A DNA stretch of 64,000 nucleotides from Agapetus fuscipes (GCA_951799405.1 OX637332.1:14637001-14701000), one strand, 5' to 3'. Positions 23,126 through 34,548 are shown, numbered from the stretch's first letter. The notes: a model not told the origin generated them from the letters alone. Program-made: numbers and translations.

Positions 23126-25110
23126 ACGCCGAAGAAAGTGTAATAAAATATTACCCACATACAGATTTAATTTAAATGTGTACAAATAATATGCTTCAAT
23201 TTCGACGGAGAATTACTTTGCATGCTATTTGAAATTATTTGAATCTTACTAATTAAATATTTTACAATAAGATGGTTCTAAGAAACATACGTGTGTAAGA
23301 ATATGTGTGAATAACTTGCCTTCAATTTTCATTCATATTTTTTGGACAACTGCGAGTACATGAACTTCGTGATAGTATTGAATGATTCGAAAAATACCAT
23401 TTCATTCCTTGCGAAAACAAATCAAACATCCAAGAAAAAGTGGGTTGTCAGTGAAAAGTTCCACGTAAAATAATTATTCCTTCCTTATTGCAAATGTACA
23501 AAGATGCAGACAATATTTAAGAGTAAATATGCAATATAATGATGACCTCAGTGGAAAAGATTTCCTTTTAATGAGTAATGACTCACCTCCGCTAATGTCA
23601 TAAAATATTAAATTTGAAAAGCAAATACGTTCAGTGTTTTGATTTTATATCTCCACCCCTATAACTTTATTTACAACAGATAGGAGCGTGAACTGGCTGA
23701 ATTTTTTTGAAAAATATTTGCGTGTTTTCAAAATAAAGTAAGAAAGAATCTTCTATAAAAGATTATCTCATATATGTAGGGATAAAATGGGAAGTAATGC
23801 AAGAAGTTCAAAGATTGCAGTTTGTCCAAGCAGAAAATAAAAAGACTTCATCTGAGATGGCCGAATGACACTTAGAAATCTGTTTGAAAACTTGACAGAA
23901 ATGGAAAAAGACTTGTTGAAAACAGAAAAAAATGAAAAAGAACGTTGATTGGTGAATTGTGATTACGCCATCTTTGAAATACCCCATTTATTGAAATCCA
24001 CTTATTATTATTGCCATTAATAATTTTACTTTTTTTCTTTAAACAACTAATAACCGATCTCAGCATTAAAAACTTATTTTTTGTATGGAGCTATTTGAAA
24101 GAATTCTGTAAAATAGTAGTAAACAAGAGAGAATATTGGTTTTTGTGTATACTTTTGGCGGTATGTGACAGCTGATGTCTTGTACGTGCGCGCTTTAGTG
24201 AGCGCGCGGCGTGACCAGGTCCGGTCGCGGTTTTCCACTATTACGTGACACGCTGTAATCACTTCATGCGCCATTACCACTTTGCCAGTTCAATACAGGT
24301 ACTGATCACACCCAGACACACTTCCTCGGGAACTGCTCGTAATTGTTGCACACATGCAAATGTGGAACTCAGACAGTGGGTAAGAGAGCCGCACAAGTTG
24401 CCGGAAAATAGTATTCAATCATTCGTAGTCTGGTGGTTAATGCATCGGACTTGACATAGAAAAGTACTGAATTTTAATGGGGAGTCGGAGTTGGGGATTG
24501 AGCTTTTATATTGTAATCCTATTCAATGATAACCGCACTCCGTATGACATGTTTAATAAATTACAAAACATGTAATAATCCGTATGACATGTTTTGTTAA
24601 GTTTACACTTTAGTGGCCATTTTGCCAGTTCTATAAGTGAGAGATCTAGATTCATTTACGAGGGATTCAGACGTGAACTCTTGTTTTAGAGATTTTATTC
24701 AAACTGCAAGCGAGATTTTCTAAGCCACCACAAGAGGAACTGCCTCATCAGGAAAGATTTCAATTTCAGTCCTCAAATGACAATTTAATTTGGTATTTTA
24801 GTTGCATGCATAATTTGTCGTGAAAATAAAAGAGAGACCCCAGACTTGAGAGGTGTTAATAAAAACTTTTAACATTCATCTTCACTAATAATTATGCGAC
24901 GGCAAATTTTCTAGAACATTTTTTATGGTCATGAAATTCCGTCGCTCGTTCAGCCAAATTTACTCTTAAATACAACAGACTCACTTTCATTTTAAGAACA
25001 TAATATTATCTATTCAGTTAGGAACCATATTGGTTGTCAGATGAATGGTGTTATGTTCTGTTTTGAATAGAAAAATTAAACCTACGCACTAGGTTTCCAC
25101 ATACGCATAG
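23126..25110. other. Two kilobases without a gene
   Basis: A GC-rich hairpin word lies at 24188-24207 (GCGCGC, 8 bases, GCGCGC). A short direct duplication of CCGTATGACATGTTT lies at about 24540 and 24581. At 24426-24450 there is a tRNA-head-like phrase (CGTAGTCTGGTGGTTAATGC) resembling SINE-b heads. No gene recognised. Confidence 0.45.
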
Positions 25111-25119
25111 AACATTCAT

Positions 25120-25650
25120 AGTATCATCATTCATTATCATCATCATCATCATTATTGGCACGACAACCCGGGGTGGATCTTGGCCTCCCTCAGCAACCAT
25201 TGCCAGCGCTGTCTATCCAATGTCTTCCTCCTCCAGTCCCACATTCCCACTGCACGGCAATCCGCCACCACTCCATCCAGCCATCTTGAACGTGGTCTTC
25301 CCACTGTCCGGCGTCCCTCCGGGTTCGTCATCACAATCGTCTTCTCCAGGCTACGATGGTCCATTCGCTGAATGTGCCCCAGCCATTGCAATCTGTTGAC
25401 CTTTATTGAGCGGACCACATCAGCGTCCTGGTGCAGCTTATACAATTCGGAGTTATATCTTCTTCGCCATATGTTTCTGTCCTTTATTGGACCATAAATA
25501 CGTCGAAGTATTTTCCTTTCGAAGACGTTGAGAGAGCATTGGTCTAGGTTTCGGAGGCATATGTGAGGACTGGTTTTATTAGGGTTTTGTACAGAGGTTT
25601 TACTTTTTTTTATTTTGGTTTTACATTTCCGTGACAGTAGCCTCGACTTA
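25120..25650 (-). pseudogene. LINE-y: C-terminal reverse-transcriptase ORF fragment
   Basis: Minus-strand frames read, in order, CSLNVFERKILRRIYGP, RYNSELYKLHQDADVVRSIK, NRLQWLGHIQRM and GRPRSRWLDGV, ending KIHPGLSCQ and stop near 25152. This is the post-catalytic thumb and C-terminal region of an arthropod non-LTR ORF2. It is followed on the minus strand by an (ATG)n/(ATT)n microsatellite tail (25111-25155), the usual insertion-end signature. The longest single open piece is 97 codons (25152-25445), and upstream sequence continues to about 25600. It is 5'-truncated, with no catalytic residues in the window. Confidence 0.75.
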
Positions 25651-26196
25651 AATTGTTTTATGAGGCCGAAGAAGAAGCGATTAGCTGACAGTATTCTTTT
25701 TTAATTTCTTCAGCGGTATCATTGGTATTGTTTATCAAAGCTCCAAGATAGACAAAGCTGTTCTGTACTATTCATTATACTAGTATATAATATAATTTTT
25801 GTTATAATACCACTAAATACTCGTATTATGTAACCGAAATATATTTTTGTAAGTAACTAAGCAAATGAAAATTAGAGTTGTGTCCTTGCACACTTATTTT
25901 GGTTTATTGATTTTTTTTAATTGTTGGCGTCTATCTATTGTCATTGTGATGTAGATTGAAGATTTAATGATTGGTATACACATATTTCAGATCATTCCAA
26001 ATCGATAATTCAATTTCAATCAAAAGGTTACAAATCACAAAGAAGCTACGCATAGATATACGAAACGTAAGCAAAAAAAAAAACGCTCAAAACCGGAAAG
26101 AACAATTTCAAGAATCTGAATCCGGCCATGAAAGCCTAAAATCATTTGATTCTGTTGTACCTAAGTCCTTGATTATTAAACTTTAATTATCTTATA
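25651..26196. other. No gene seen
   Basis: AT-rich; the 71-codon frame at 25971-26186 is lysine/glutamine-rich chance sequence. Confidence 0.5.
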
Positions 26197-26198
26197 CT

Positions 26199-26470
26199 TT
26201 TCCTTGACTTATAGGTTGGTATGAGGTTGACCACCCATACTGTAAAAAATGGTTCACTTTGCCAATGTCCCCCCTGTGTCAGGGAAGGTCGGCAAAAGTT
26301 TTTTTTTTTTTTTTTTTAAGTTGTAGGGCTTATGTTCATTTGAGGTTTGGATTTTATTTGTAAGTACACATTCAGCATTTGTAAGCGCGAACTACACGTG
26401 TTTGTTTGTGGGCATGCATTTGAGAGCTTTAAATTAATACATCCTTGCAACTTAGATTATAGATTATAGA
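26199..26470 (+). repeat. R1 repeat, full length, with a 20-base T insertion
   Basis: Begins TCCTTGACTTATAGG. The hairpin-proximal GGCAAAAG is followed by about 20 T residues (near 26299-26318) before GTTGTAGGGC, a length change not seen in other copies. Tail TTATAGATTATAGA. Confidence 0.85.
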
Positions 26471-26574
26471 TATGTAACAATAATAAAGGAACTCACAACT
26501 TGAATAAACAGCATAATTAGTGGTCAAACTAAAAAAAATGAGGAAATTAAGAATCTTTACACTTCAAAGATCCT

Positions 26575-26640
26575 ACTCCTTCGGAGACAACGTGACAAGA
26601 AATTCCACTCTATCTATGTATAGCTTTTTGACTGCTATCC
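26575..26640 (+). mobile_element. SINE-a 3' fragment
   Basis: CCTTCGGAGACAACG, then GACAAGAAATTCCACTCTAT and GTATAGC are the last ~65 bp of SINE-a, without body or head. Confidence 0.5.
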
Positions 26641-26705
26641 CTAGAAAGAACGAGGGGTACAATTTGCAGTTTTGAAAAATATATATATATCTTCCTAGCC
26701 ATCGA

Positions 26706-26870
26706 TTCCTTGACTTATAGGTTGGTATGAGGCTGACTACCCATACTGTAAAAAATAGTTCACTTTGCCAACGCCACCCCTGTTTTAGAGAAGGTCGGCC
26801 AGAGTTACAGGGTAGGACATATGCTCATTTGAGATTAGGTTTTTATGTTGTAAGTCCACAAATATACCTG
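26706..26870 (+). repeat. R1 copy, 3' half lost
   Basis: Intact from TCCTTGACTTATAGG to GTTGTAAGTCCACAAATATACC, then it breaks off before the palindromic centre. Confidence 0.8.
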
Positions 26871-27751
26871 CATCCGTTCGATTTTATTTAGATAGATTAT
26901 AATTCAATGATCACCACGAATTCAAGTTTACAATCAAATATATTAATAATATTATACATTATTATTTATGTAAACGAAGTGAAAATTTCTCGCCCAATGG
27001 CTCAAAATAAATTACTCGTGAATATTTTTATCTATTCCCTGGGTATACTCGTATATTAGATTATTTTATTGGCATTTTATATTGGCTTTTTGATTTGTAT
27101 TATCATCTATCTGTGTGTATACTATATTTTCAAATTCTCCCCCGGGGCTGAGAAACGAAATGGTTTGCATGACAGCCACGCCGTACACCATACAGCTAGC
27201 TACAAGTGTTACTTACGTGTACACTTTCTCGTTTTTTAGGGAACCGAAATTGCATAAATTTAACTGGTGCCGTTTAAAGCCGGCCAAGATGACGTATTGG
27301 GAACAGGTTAATTATATTATTTCAAGATGTTGAATTATTTTAAAGATGCGTAAATATTGTTGAGAAATGGCTAGAAATTTGAGGATTTTTTCTACAAGCT
27401 TTGACTATTTATTCCGTGCATGCATACAAAAATTTGATACAGACAATTTCTAGAAAGAATTTTTGTAAAGGCATTCTTTAAATGGGGATTTTTATAATTA
27501 TCCAAATTAGTTGAATACAATTATTTTCTTGGATATTTGGATAAAAGGTGAATTTAATTAATCAGAAATAGTTAATGAAGTAATAGCTGGAGAAGATTGG
27601 TTGCTTCCACAAGGGTCACAACCCTCAGTAATGAGGTATAGGATTAAAAAGAAGTTAATGAAACTTTTTTAATCATTGTGATAGCTAAATTCAGGTTTGA
27701 GTTAGAGAATTATGACATATTTTGGGCATTATATGTAAATACAGAAGACCT
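26871..27751. other. Mostly no gene seen; possible short exon
   Basis: AT-rich apart from a patch at 27140-27310. There a pyrimidine-rich acceptor (TTTCTCGTTTTTTAG, ending 27239) precedes a 67-bp segment, 27240-27306, that ends in CAG/GTTAAT. The segment contains AAGATGA, a good start context, which would encode MTYWEQ. It might be a first coding exon of an unseen gene; the evidence is splice-site quality only. Confidence 0.25.
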
Positions 27752-27892
27752 AATGAATTTTTCAACCCAGCGAAGAGCAAATTTGAAAATATAAATGGTA
27801 TATTTTTTGTACTCCGCCGGGATTCGAACCCACGACCTTCCAGTTACGAGTCCGAAGTGTTACCACCTGGACTACGGACCGGTCAAGATTAT
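27752..27892 (-). mobile_element. SINE-b head and body, reverse
   Basis: The reverse strand shows CGGTCCGTAGTCCAGG, GGTTCGAATCCC (perfect B box) and GGCGGAGTACAAAAAATATACC. It is truncated at the 3' end near the GCTCTTCGCTGGGTTG phrase. Confidence 0.7.
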
Positions 27893-28283
27893 CGTGAAAA
27901 CGTGTTGTTTATTTCAAACGGCACAATAAAGATTGTTGTCTAAATGTCTATGATTATGTCACAAAAGCAAGCGTGATTATAATTCATCATTTATTTATAC
28001 ACGTAGGCGCCTCCTCTCATTTCACACGTATAGCTCAATTTAACATTTCATTGTGATATAAAGATGAACAAACAAAACGTTAGTCATTATTTCTTATACG
28101 CTGGCGAATTGCCGATATTGCTCAGTAAACATAATTTTGTTAAATTTAATAATTTACATAATGACTTATTTTTAGGGAAACTATAAAATAAACATGTAAA
28201 ACAATATTGATTTTTAAAGATGTTCTTGCTGGTTGTTACACAACCGCCACAAAGTTAAACAATAACTATTTTGCTCTTTTTTA
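27893..28283. other. No gene seen
   Basis: AT-rich; nothing recognised. Confidence 0.5.
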
Positions 28284-28540
28284 TCTAAATCTAAATCTTA
28301 ATCTAAGCTGCAAAGATATGTATCATTTGAGATTCATATTAAATGCATTCCCACAAGCAGACATGCATAATTTCGCGCTTACACATGCTGCATGTGGACC
28401 TACAATATAAAAACCCCAATCTCAAATGAACATAAGCCCTGCAACTCTTGCCGACCTTCCCTGAAGCAGGGGTGACATTGGCAAAGTGAACCATTTTTTA
28501 CAGTATGGGTGGTCAGCCGCATACCAACCTATCAGTCAAG
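28284..28540 (-). repeat. R1 repeat, full length
   Basis: Very well kept: tail CTAAATCTAAATCTTAATC at left, head CAACCTATCAGTCAAGGA at right. The outer stem partners (CATTTGAGATT and AATCTCAAATG) are both intact. Confidence 0.9.
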
Positions 28541-29058
28541 GAGTACAAGCAATTAATACAATCAAATATATAAAACAAATAAATTCTAAGCAATTAAACA
28601 GTAAAAAAATAAAAAAAACTACAACACATATTTTTTAAATTTTTATAATCACAGAAAATGAAAAAAATAGCCGTTGAAAAATTTTTTTTGGACTACTCGG
28701 CAAATCCGAAATCAAAGTTCTGAGAATGATCGTAAGCAAAGCATTGTGATCACATCCGAAATAAACACATATGAAAACCTATAAAATAGAGGACATAGTG
28801 AGATGGAGCAGATCCAGGAGCGAATTTTTGAGGAATCATGTCTCCAGAATGAGCTATAAAACACTCTCATACGTTGTTGCTAATGAGATGCAAGTAGCTG
28901 TCATCATTCAGCAGGAAGATTTACTAAAAGGTGGCACTATAGATGGACATCGTCATCTCGGAATCAGTGAGCTGATAAGAAGTTTTTTCGATTTCTTTTT
29001 CAAGCCAATTTGAAGTTGAATCACAGATCGAAAGATCTGTAACAAAAAACCTGCAAAT
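28541..29058. other. No gene seen
   Basis: An 80-codon frame (28771-29013, +) with VRWSRSRSEFLRNHVSRM looks faintly like the basic region of LINE C-termini, but continues into nothing recognisable. Confidence 0.4.
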
Positions 29059-29066
29059 ATATACAG

Positions 29067-29296
29067 CAGGGGTGCCCATACTTTTTTCTTGAGGAGATCG
29101 ACTTAGCAAACATTTATGAATAGGAGATCGACATTTACTTTTTCCCATAAAAAGGGGAGGGGGGGGGGGTTTAGGCACGCAATTTTAGAAATTCATTTTG
29201 TCCATAAAAAAATTGTTGACGGGGGAGGGGGGATTTTTCGATATCCTCGGCGATCGACTTCAAAACCCTTCGCGATCGACCGTTTGGGCAAATCTG
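29067..29296. mobile_element. Complete hAT-type MITE with 8-bp TSD
   Basis: Starts CAGGGGTGCCCATAC and ends GTTTGGGCAAATCTG, whose complement is CAGATTTGCCCAAAC: typical hAT tips. The 8-bp target duplication ATATACAG is perfect (29059-29066 and 29297-29304). Inside are repeated GATCGAC words and two long G runs (29156-29170 and 29220-29232). Non-autonomous, 230 bp. Confidence 0.9.
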
Positions 29297-29371
29297 ATAT
29301 ACAGCCTCTTATCAAGCATCGAGCATCAAAAAGTTTACTTTACTTTGTTATCCTTTATTTTTTTTTACTTT

Positions 29372-29540
29372 CTTCGGCTCAGAAGCCTTGAAGGCTCAGA
29401 GCTTCCCACACCACAATCATCCAGGACTCTCTATCTTGTGCTGCTTCACTCCATGGTCCCCTCACTCCTAGAACTTTGGCGGCGGCTTCGACGTTGTCTG
29501 CCCACCATCAAAAATATTTAACTTCCCTAAATAAAATACA
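29372..29540 (-). pseudogene. LINE-z: C-terminal ORF2 remnant
   Basis: On the minus strand a frame reads WADNVEAAAKVLGVRG, then PWSEAAQDRESWMIVVWEAL and SLQGF stop. This is the standard closing segment of many non-LTR ORF2 proteins (a W-x-DDVE-like motif, then a W-x-x-A-x-DR-x-x-W motif). It is about 45 codons long, without upstream RT sequence. The fragment at 1003-1068 is a second copy. Confidence 0.65.
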
Positions 29541-30160
29541 TGCCCCAGTACAAAATAAAGATGAAGAATGAAGTTAAGTTGAGAATGCAATAAAAATAAA
29601 TACATCAAGTAAAAAGTGTTTGTCCGAACACAGGCAGGCATTAATTTCACATGAGATAGTGTATCCTCGCAGAAACACCAGCTCTTATGGACGCGACGGA
29701 GAAATCGCTTTATTGCTTCACGTAACTCCGCCAACAATGGCTCTAGGCTGCCCACTTGCTTTGTGGGTATGTCAGCCTGGGACGCGCCCGCCCATATCAA
29801 TTGCGGAGTACGTTTCATCACCTTAATCCACAGGCCTCTGCATGTGCAGGTATTCGTTCCACGTTTACCATTTGATCCTGAAAAACACTTCGCATTGGCT
29901 TTTCATGAACACATTCACCTCCATATCGCTTAAGATTCAAATATGCTAAGAATCAATGGACTCATAACAAACAGCATACACGACACACGAACAAGCAGGT
30001 AGGGGAAAAGGTAAACAAATATGGTGTTATTGGTTGCCAAGGACCCTAGTCACAAGGTATGACGTTTGCCTGACTTTGCGTACATGCTCTAAACCTCATA
30101 AACGTTTTGTTCTTAGAGAAAGGACGTTTTTAAAAAGCTATATTTGTTCATGTGGTGGAA
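29541..30160. other. No recognised gene; GC-richer patch
   Basis: From 29620 to 29830 both strands have open frames (68 codons +, 117 codons -). The minus frame includes EPLLAELREAIKRFLRRVHK, which could be a helix, but I recognise no family. It may be another decayed mobile-element piece. Confidence 0.35.
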
Positions 30161-30162
30161 TG

Positions 30163-30438
30163 CATGGCCGTCGGAAGGGGGGGGCAGAGGGGGGCCGTTG
30201 CCCCCCCCTGGAAATCTCGAAGGGCAGGAAAGGTGATAGAACCAGCAAATTAGCCCAACATTTACGGATAAAGTGATGGACATCTTCGGTCAAACACCAA
30301 GAAAACTGGTATTCGCCTTTTCGACGTAGATCAGGTAAGTTAGATTTTTGATAAGTAGGTACGTGTACAAAAATTGTGAGTGTTTTGCCCCCCCCCCCCC
30401 CCCCCCCCCCCCTAGATTGTGTTTTTCCGACGGCCATG
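30163..30438. mobile_element. GC-rich TIR element with a 25-base C run
   Basis: CATGGCCGTCGGAA (30163-30176) is repeated exactly inverted at 30425-30438. G runs follow the left end and 25 consecutive C residues (30388-30412) precede the right end, so the ends can pair over a long G:C tract. Length 276 bp. I could not define a target-site duplication, so the superfamily is open. Confidence 0.65.
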
Positions 30439-31816
30439 GGAGGAAGCACTTTGTTAGAGTTAAATTAAAAGTGAAGAGATGACAAAACAAAACTCTCCAT
30501 GCCAGAGACGTTGATTAGAGATTGCTGTAAAAGCAAGTGCTTTGACGTTACTGAATATAGTAAAATAAAGTATTAATTCTGCAAGATTGGAATCCGCTAT
30601 CTGGCATCTCATTGCACGGACATACTCTTTTCATAATAACAATTTTCTCTGAAACAATAGCGTTCAAAAAAATTATGAAATCAAACAATAATCCCCAGAT
30701 TCACGGTGCTAAAAGTAAACAAATGACAAATTCAGAAAAAAGTTAGTTAAAGACATATCCTTTATACAAAATAAGGTGCACAAACGAGTATTCCTCTCAT
30801 TTCATTAGTACTTGCAAAACCTCGTTAAATTATGGTTGTTGAACAATACGTAACACTTACAGAATACTATTGAATGGCATATTCAAATCCAAGCACCATA
30901 TTTTTGACTTTGACACCGTAGATCTAGGAGTACAATATTTATTTAAAAAATAATATATCATTTCATTTCACCCATTCAAGTTGTTAAATATTTTCACAAA
31001 TTACTGATAATATATTTACTCCATTGGCTTAAAAAAAGAGTGGAGTTGTATCTTTTGGTCTTCATCATAACAAATTCATTCCAATTTTATTCAACTCTTG
31101 TTCCGTATGTGTTACATAAGTTGCATAAGTCGATATCCTTTCAGATCGTTTAAAATGGCACTAACAGTTAACCTAAATGCATGATTACACGCGGTCACAT
31201 TAGACGTTATAACAAAAAAGTTGTGCTCGTTAAAAAAGCTGGTTCTAGTTTTTGCACAGAGTTTTTGTTTTATAATGAAGTCGTAAATATGAGTCGCATA
31301 CCCAGCGGTTTATTTAACAGGGCATTACTTTTGTTACATAAGGATAATTGACCGCATGCTACCGGAGAAATTTTTTGACAACCAGTCGGTCGGACGCCTG
31401 AAATAAAATGATGTACTTATTGCATTTTAAAGCGGATTAAAATAATGTTGGTGGTCGAGAACTACCCTAAAAATGCAACCCCATAAATTATTCTTAGAAG
31501 AGTAATATAATGTTGATTTAATTGCTAAAGTGCACATCTCAAGAGCCCTGTGCGTACTCGGTCAGCGTTAAAGAACCATTTCATAGCAGACACGTTAGGG
31601 CCTGTTGCGCCAAACTCCAATCAGACAAAAATAAAAATTAAGTGTGATTTCTCCCATCAAAAAAAAAATTGGTTGCATTATCCATAAATCAGCTGATATA
31701 CATCATCTTTCGTTTAAAGGATTAAAAACATATAATATGTGATAAGAATTGTAAAAACGTACAGACAGGTGCTGTAGACCATGGTTCTTGAAAGCAATAT
31801 TTTACGCATTCTTATA
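30439..31816. other. No gene seen
   Basis: Unique AT-rich sequence. A possible worn SINE-b scrap (CATCTCAAGAGCCCTG, GGTCAGCGTTAAAG) lies at about 31535-31575. Confidence 0.45.
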
Positions 31817-31965
31817 CCCGTCCGTAGTATAGTGGTTAACACTTCGGAATCGGATTAAAGGGTAGGGGGCTCGAATTCCGGCACAGCACGAAAAAATCTT
31901 GAGTTGGTATTCACATAAAAACAGCGTTCGCCAAATAAATTATCATACTATTATTATTATTATTA
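31817..31965 (+). mobile_element. Short SINE-b relative with (ATT)n tail
   Basis: Head CCGTCCGTAGTATAGTGGTT (Asp/Glu-tRNA-like A box) and a worn B-box region (GGGCTCGAATTCC). It then jumps to the SINE-b end (ATTCACATAAAAACAGCG, CCAAATAAATTATC) followed by (ATT)n. An internally deleted SINE-b. Confidence 0.65.
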
Positions 31966-32463
31966 GAAAAATTATCAATAAAATATAATAAATTTGACAA
32001 TAAGTTTATAAAAAAATCTTAAATTTTGCCGGGAACTTTTTATGTTTAGTTGATATTAAGTTATTGTACACAATGATTCTATAGAAAATACTTAGAAAAA
32101 AGAGTATTTTTTAAAGAGAGATGTTTTTTCAACTCATGTAACATAACATCTACCTCTAAATAAGAAGCAGGGTAAAAAAAGAAAGAAATCGGAACTGGTT
32201 TACGGTGTGGCATTATTTGTAAGTATCTACCTACGTATCATTATTATTAACGTCCGGAGAGATGGTGTGAACTTAGTTTTTTTACCAACTTCAATTATGA
32301 AGGTACTTTTTTCTGCATCTTTGTAATTAGTTTTTGCCAATCATCGACTGTTATATAAGATAAGACGCGTTATGTGTGATGTATTTAAAAGCATTGCCAT
32401 CAGATAACCGAAGTACAATATATCATTTATGTTGCTAAGATATAACACATTTCCATTACATCT
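31966..32463. other. No gene seen
   Basis: AT-rich; nothing recognised. Confidence 0.5.
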
Positions 32464-32474
32464 ATCTACTATCT

Positions 32475-32523
<49 letters not shown>

Positions 32524-32524
32524 A

Positions 32525-32558
<34 letters not shown>

Positions 32559-32616
32559 AATATCTATCTATCTTTCTATCTATCTATCTATCTATCTATC
32601 TATTTTTCTATCTATA

Positions 32617-32710
<94 letters not shown>

Positions 32711-32734
32711 CTTCTATCTATCTATCTACATATA

Positions 32735-32772
<38 letters not shown>

Positions 32773-32804
32773 CTATCTATCTATCTACTATCTACTATTC
32801 TATA
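32464..32804. repeat. (TATC)n microsatellite
   Basis: About 340 bp of near-pure TATC/CTAT tetranucleotide, interrupted by a few AAATATC, TTTC, TATATATC and CTAC variants. All frames are open, which gives a meaningless Leu-Ser-Ile-Tyr repeat. Confidence 0.98.
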
Positions 32805-33228
32805 AAATTCAACGGCCTCCCGAAGAATTCCTGAACAGATGCACGTCATTTTCACAACAAATATTGTTCAGAGCTTCGGATGTGCATCCTCATCATTAAA
32901 AGATTTTGAATTGTTGTTTTTTAAATAAATAAACATGATCGATCACAACACCTTTTTATGTAAAACCTTTGCGTGAAACAAAACTCATTTTGACATTCGA
33001 ATTTCAAATAAATTGCCAGCACTTCAACATAGGCTTCAAAGTTGCCATACAAGTCGATTCTTTTTCGGTTGAATTCCGTTGAGTACCTACCTATATTCTT
33101 TATTTATTTCAAAACTATACTTCAACCAGTTATAACATGTATTTTTTAGAAATAATTACGATCGATTAGGTCAAATTTTATATGAAACCATACTTTTTGC
33201 GGCATTTTTTTTTTAAATATTATTACAA
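32805..33228. other. No gene seen
   Basis: AT-rich; nothing recognised. Confidence 0.5.
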
Positions 33229-33690
33229 AATATAATCTAAGTTGCATAGATGCATTAACATTTATAATTCATATTCAATGCACTCCCCCACGGATACACG
33301 AGTGAGTTCGCGCTTACAAATGCTGCATGTGTAATTACAAATAAAAATTTCAGCCTCTCATGACCATAAGCCCTGCAACTTTTGCCGACCTTTTCAGAAA
33401 CAGGGGGAACATTTGTTAAGTGAATCCATTTTTTGCGATATGGGTATTCAGGCTCATACTAACCTACAAGTCAAGGAATTTGAGTTTGAAAAATACTTAA
33501 ACAACGTTAATCTTAATTTAAAATCTAAAGTTGCAAAAAAAGTTATTTGATGATTCAAATTGAATGCATACCCACAAGCTGGCAAATGTCATTTCACGCT
33601 AACATATAATTGTGGCGCTTGATGTTTTTAATATTAGAATATATAATCTACGTTGCACAGATACAATAACTTTTATAATTCATATGCAAT
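33229..33690 (-). repeat. R1 copy plus two R1 tail fragments
   Basis: A full reverse copy (33229-33477, centre of the AAATGCTGCATGTG type) is followed by two tail-only fragments (33512-33600 and 33640-33690), all in the same orientation. The series looks like a decayed head-to-tail array. Confidence 0.75.
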
Positions 33691-33850
33691 GTCCGAAATT
33701 GCGAATGAATGGAATATCCAGAGTCATAATAAAAGAAGAGCTTGTATGAAGAAGGTTATGACTCTGGAGGAAATGAAAGAAGTATGCAAGGATAGAAAGA
33801 AATGGCGGTTGATCTGTGATGTTGGCGGCTAGGGTTTGTTAAAGTGAATT
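33688..33850 (+). pseudogene. LINE-x C-terminal fragment
   Basis: The + strand reads SEIANEWNIQSHNKRRACMK, then KVMTLEEMKEVCKDRKKW and a stop. This matches the end of the 15184-15580 fragment residue for residue over most of its length. It abuts R1 sequence at its 5' side. Confidence 0.75.
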
Positions 33851-33937
33851 TGGTTTTATGATTTAGTTTTTTATGTCCATGTATATATTGTTATTTTTAT
33901 TCTTTGATTTTAAAAAATGTAATTTGTCATGTATGTT

Positions 33938-34397
33938 CCTTGACTTATAGGTTGTTATGCGGCTGACCACCCATAATATAAAAATTGGTTCACTTTGCCA
34001 ATGTCACCCCTGTTTCAGGGAAGGACGGCAAGAGTTGCAAGGCTTATGTTCATTTGAGATTGGGTTTTTATATTGTAGGTCCACATGCGGCATGTGTTAG
34101 CGCGAAATTATACATATCTGCTTGTGGGAATGCATTTAGTATAAATCTTAAATGATATATATCTTTGCAGCTTAGATTAGATTAGATTAGATGCAATGCA
34201 TGCCCCCCTGGAGACACGAGTGGGTTCGCGCTTATAAATGCTGCATGTGAACTTACAAATTAAAATTAAGGCCTCTAATGAACATAAGCCCTGCAACTTT
34301 GGCCAACCTTTTCAGAAACAGGGGGAACATTTGTCAAGTGAACCATTTTTTGCGATATGGGTATTCAGGCTCATACTTACCTATAAGTCAAGAAATT
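33938..34397. repeat. R1 tail-to-tail pair
   Basis: A full + copy (33938-34192, young GGTTGTTATG subfamily) ends in TTAGATTAGATTAGATTAGA. It is followed directly by a minus copy (34193-34397) that has lost its tail. The two belong to different subfamilies, so this is one insertion next to another rather than a duplication. Confidence 0.85.
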
Positions 34398-34548
34398 TGA
34401 GTTGTAATGAGAGAGGTCTGAGGCTTTAAAACAAAATCACTTTTTTATAGAATATGTTTACTTAGTAGCTTTTTAATTTTTTTACTGTTTAATTGTTCAG
34501 TGATTATTTGTTTTTTTTTATACTCAAATGTAATTAATTGCTTGTATT

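Noticed and set aside
30138..30449. Minus-strand frames with poly-Gly and poly-Pro
   Set aside because: Produced by the C and G runs of the 30163-30438 element.
32429..32899. 156-codon open frame
   Set aside because: It is the TATC microsatellite read as a Leu-Ser-Ile-Tyr repeat.
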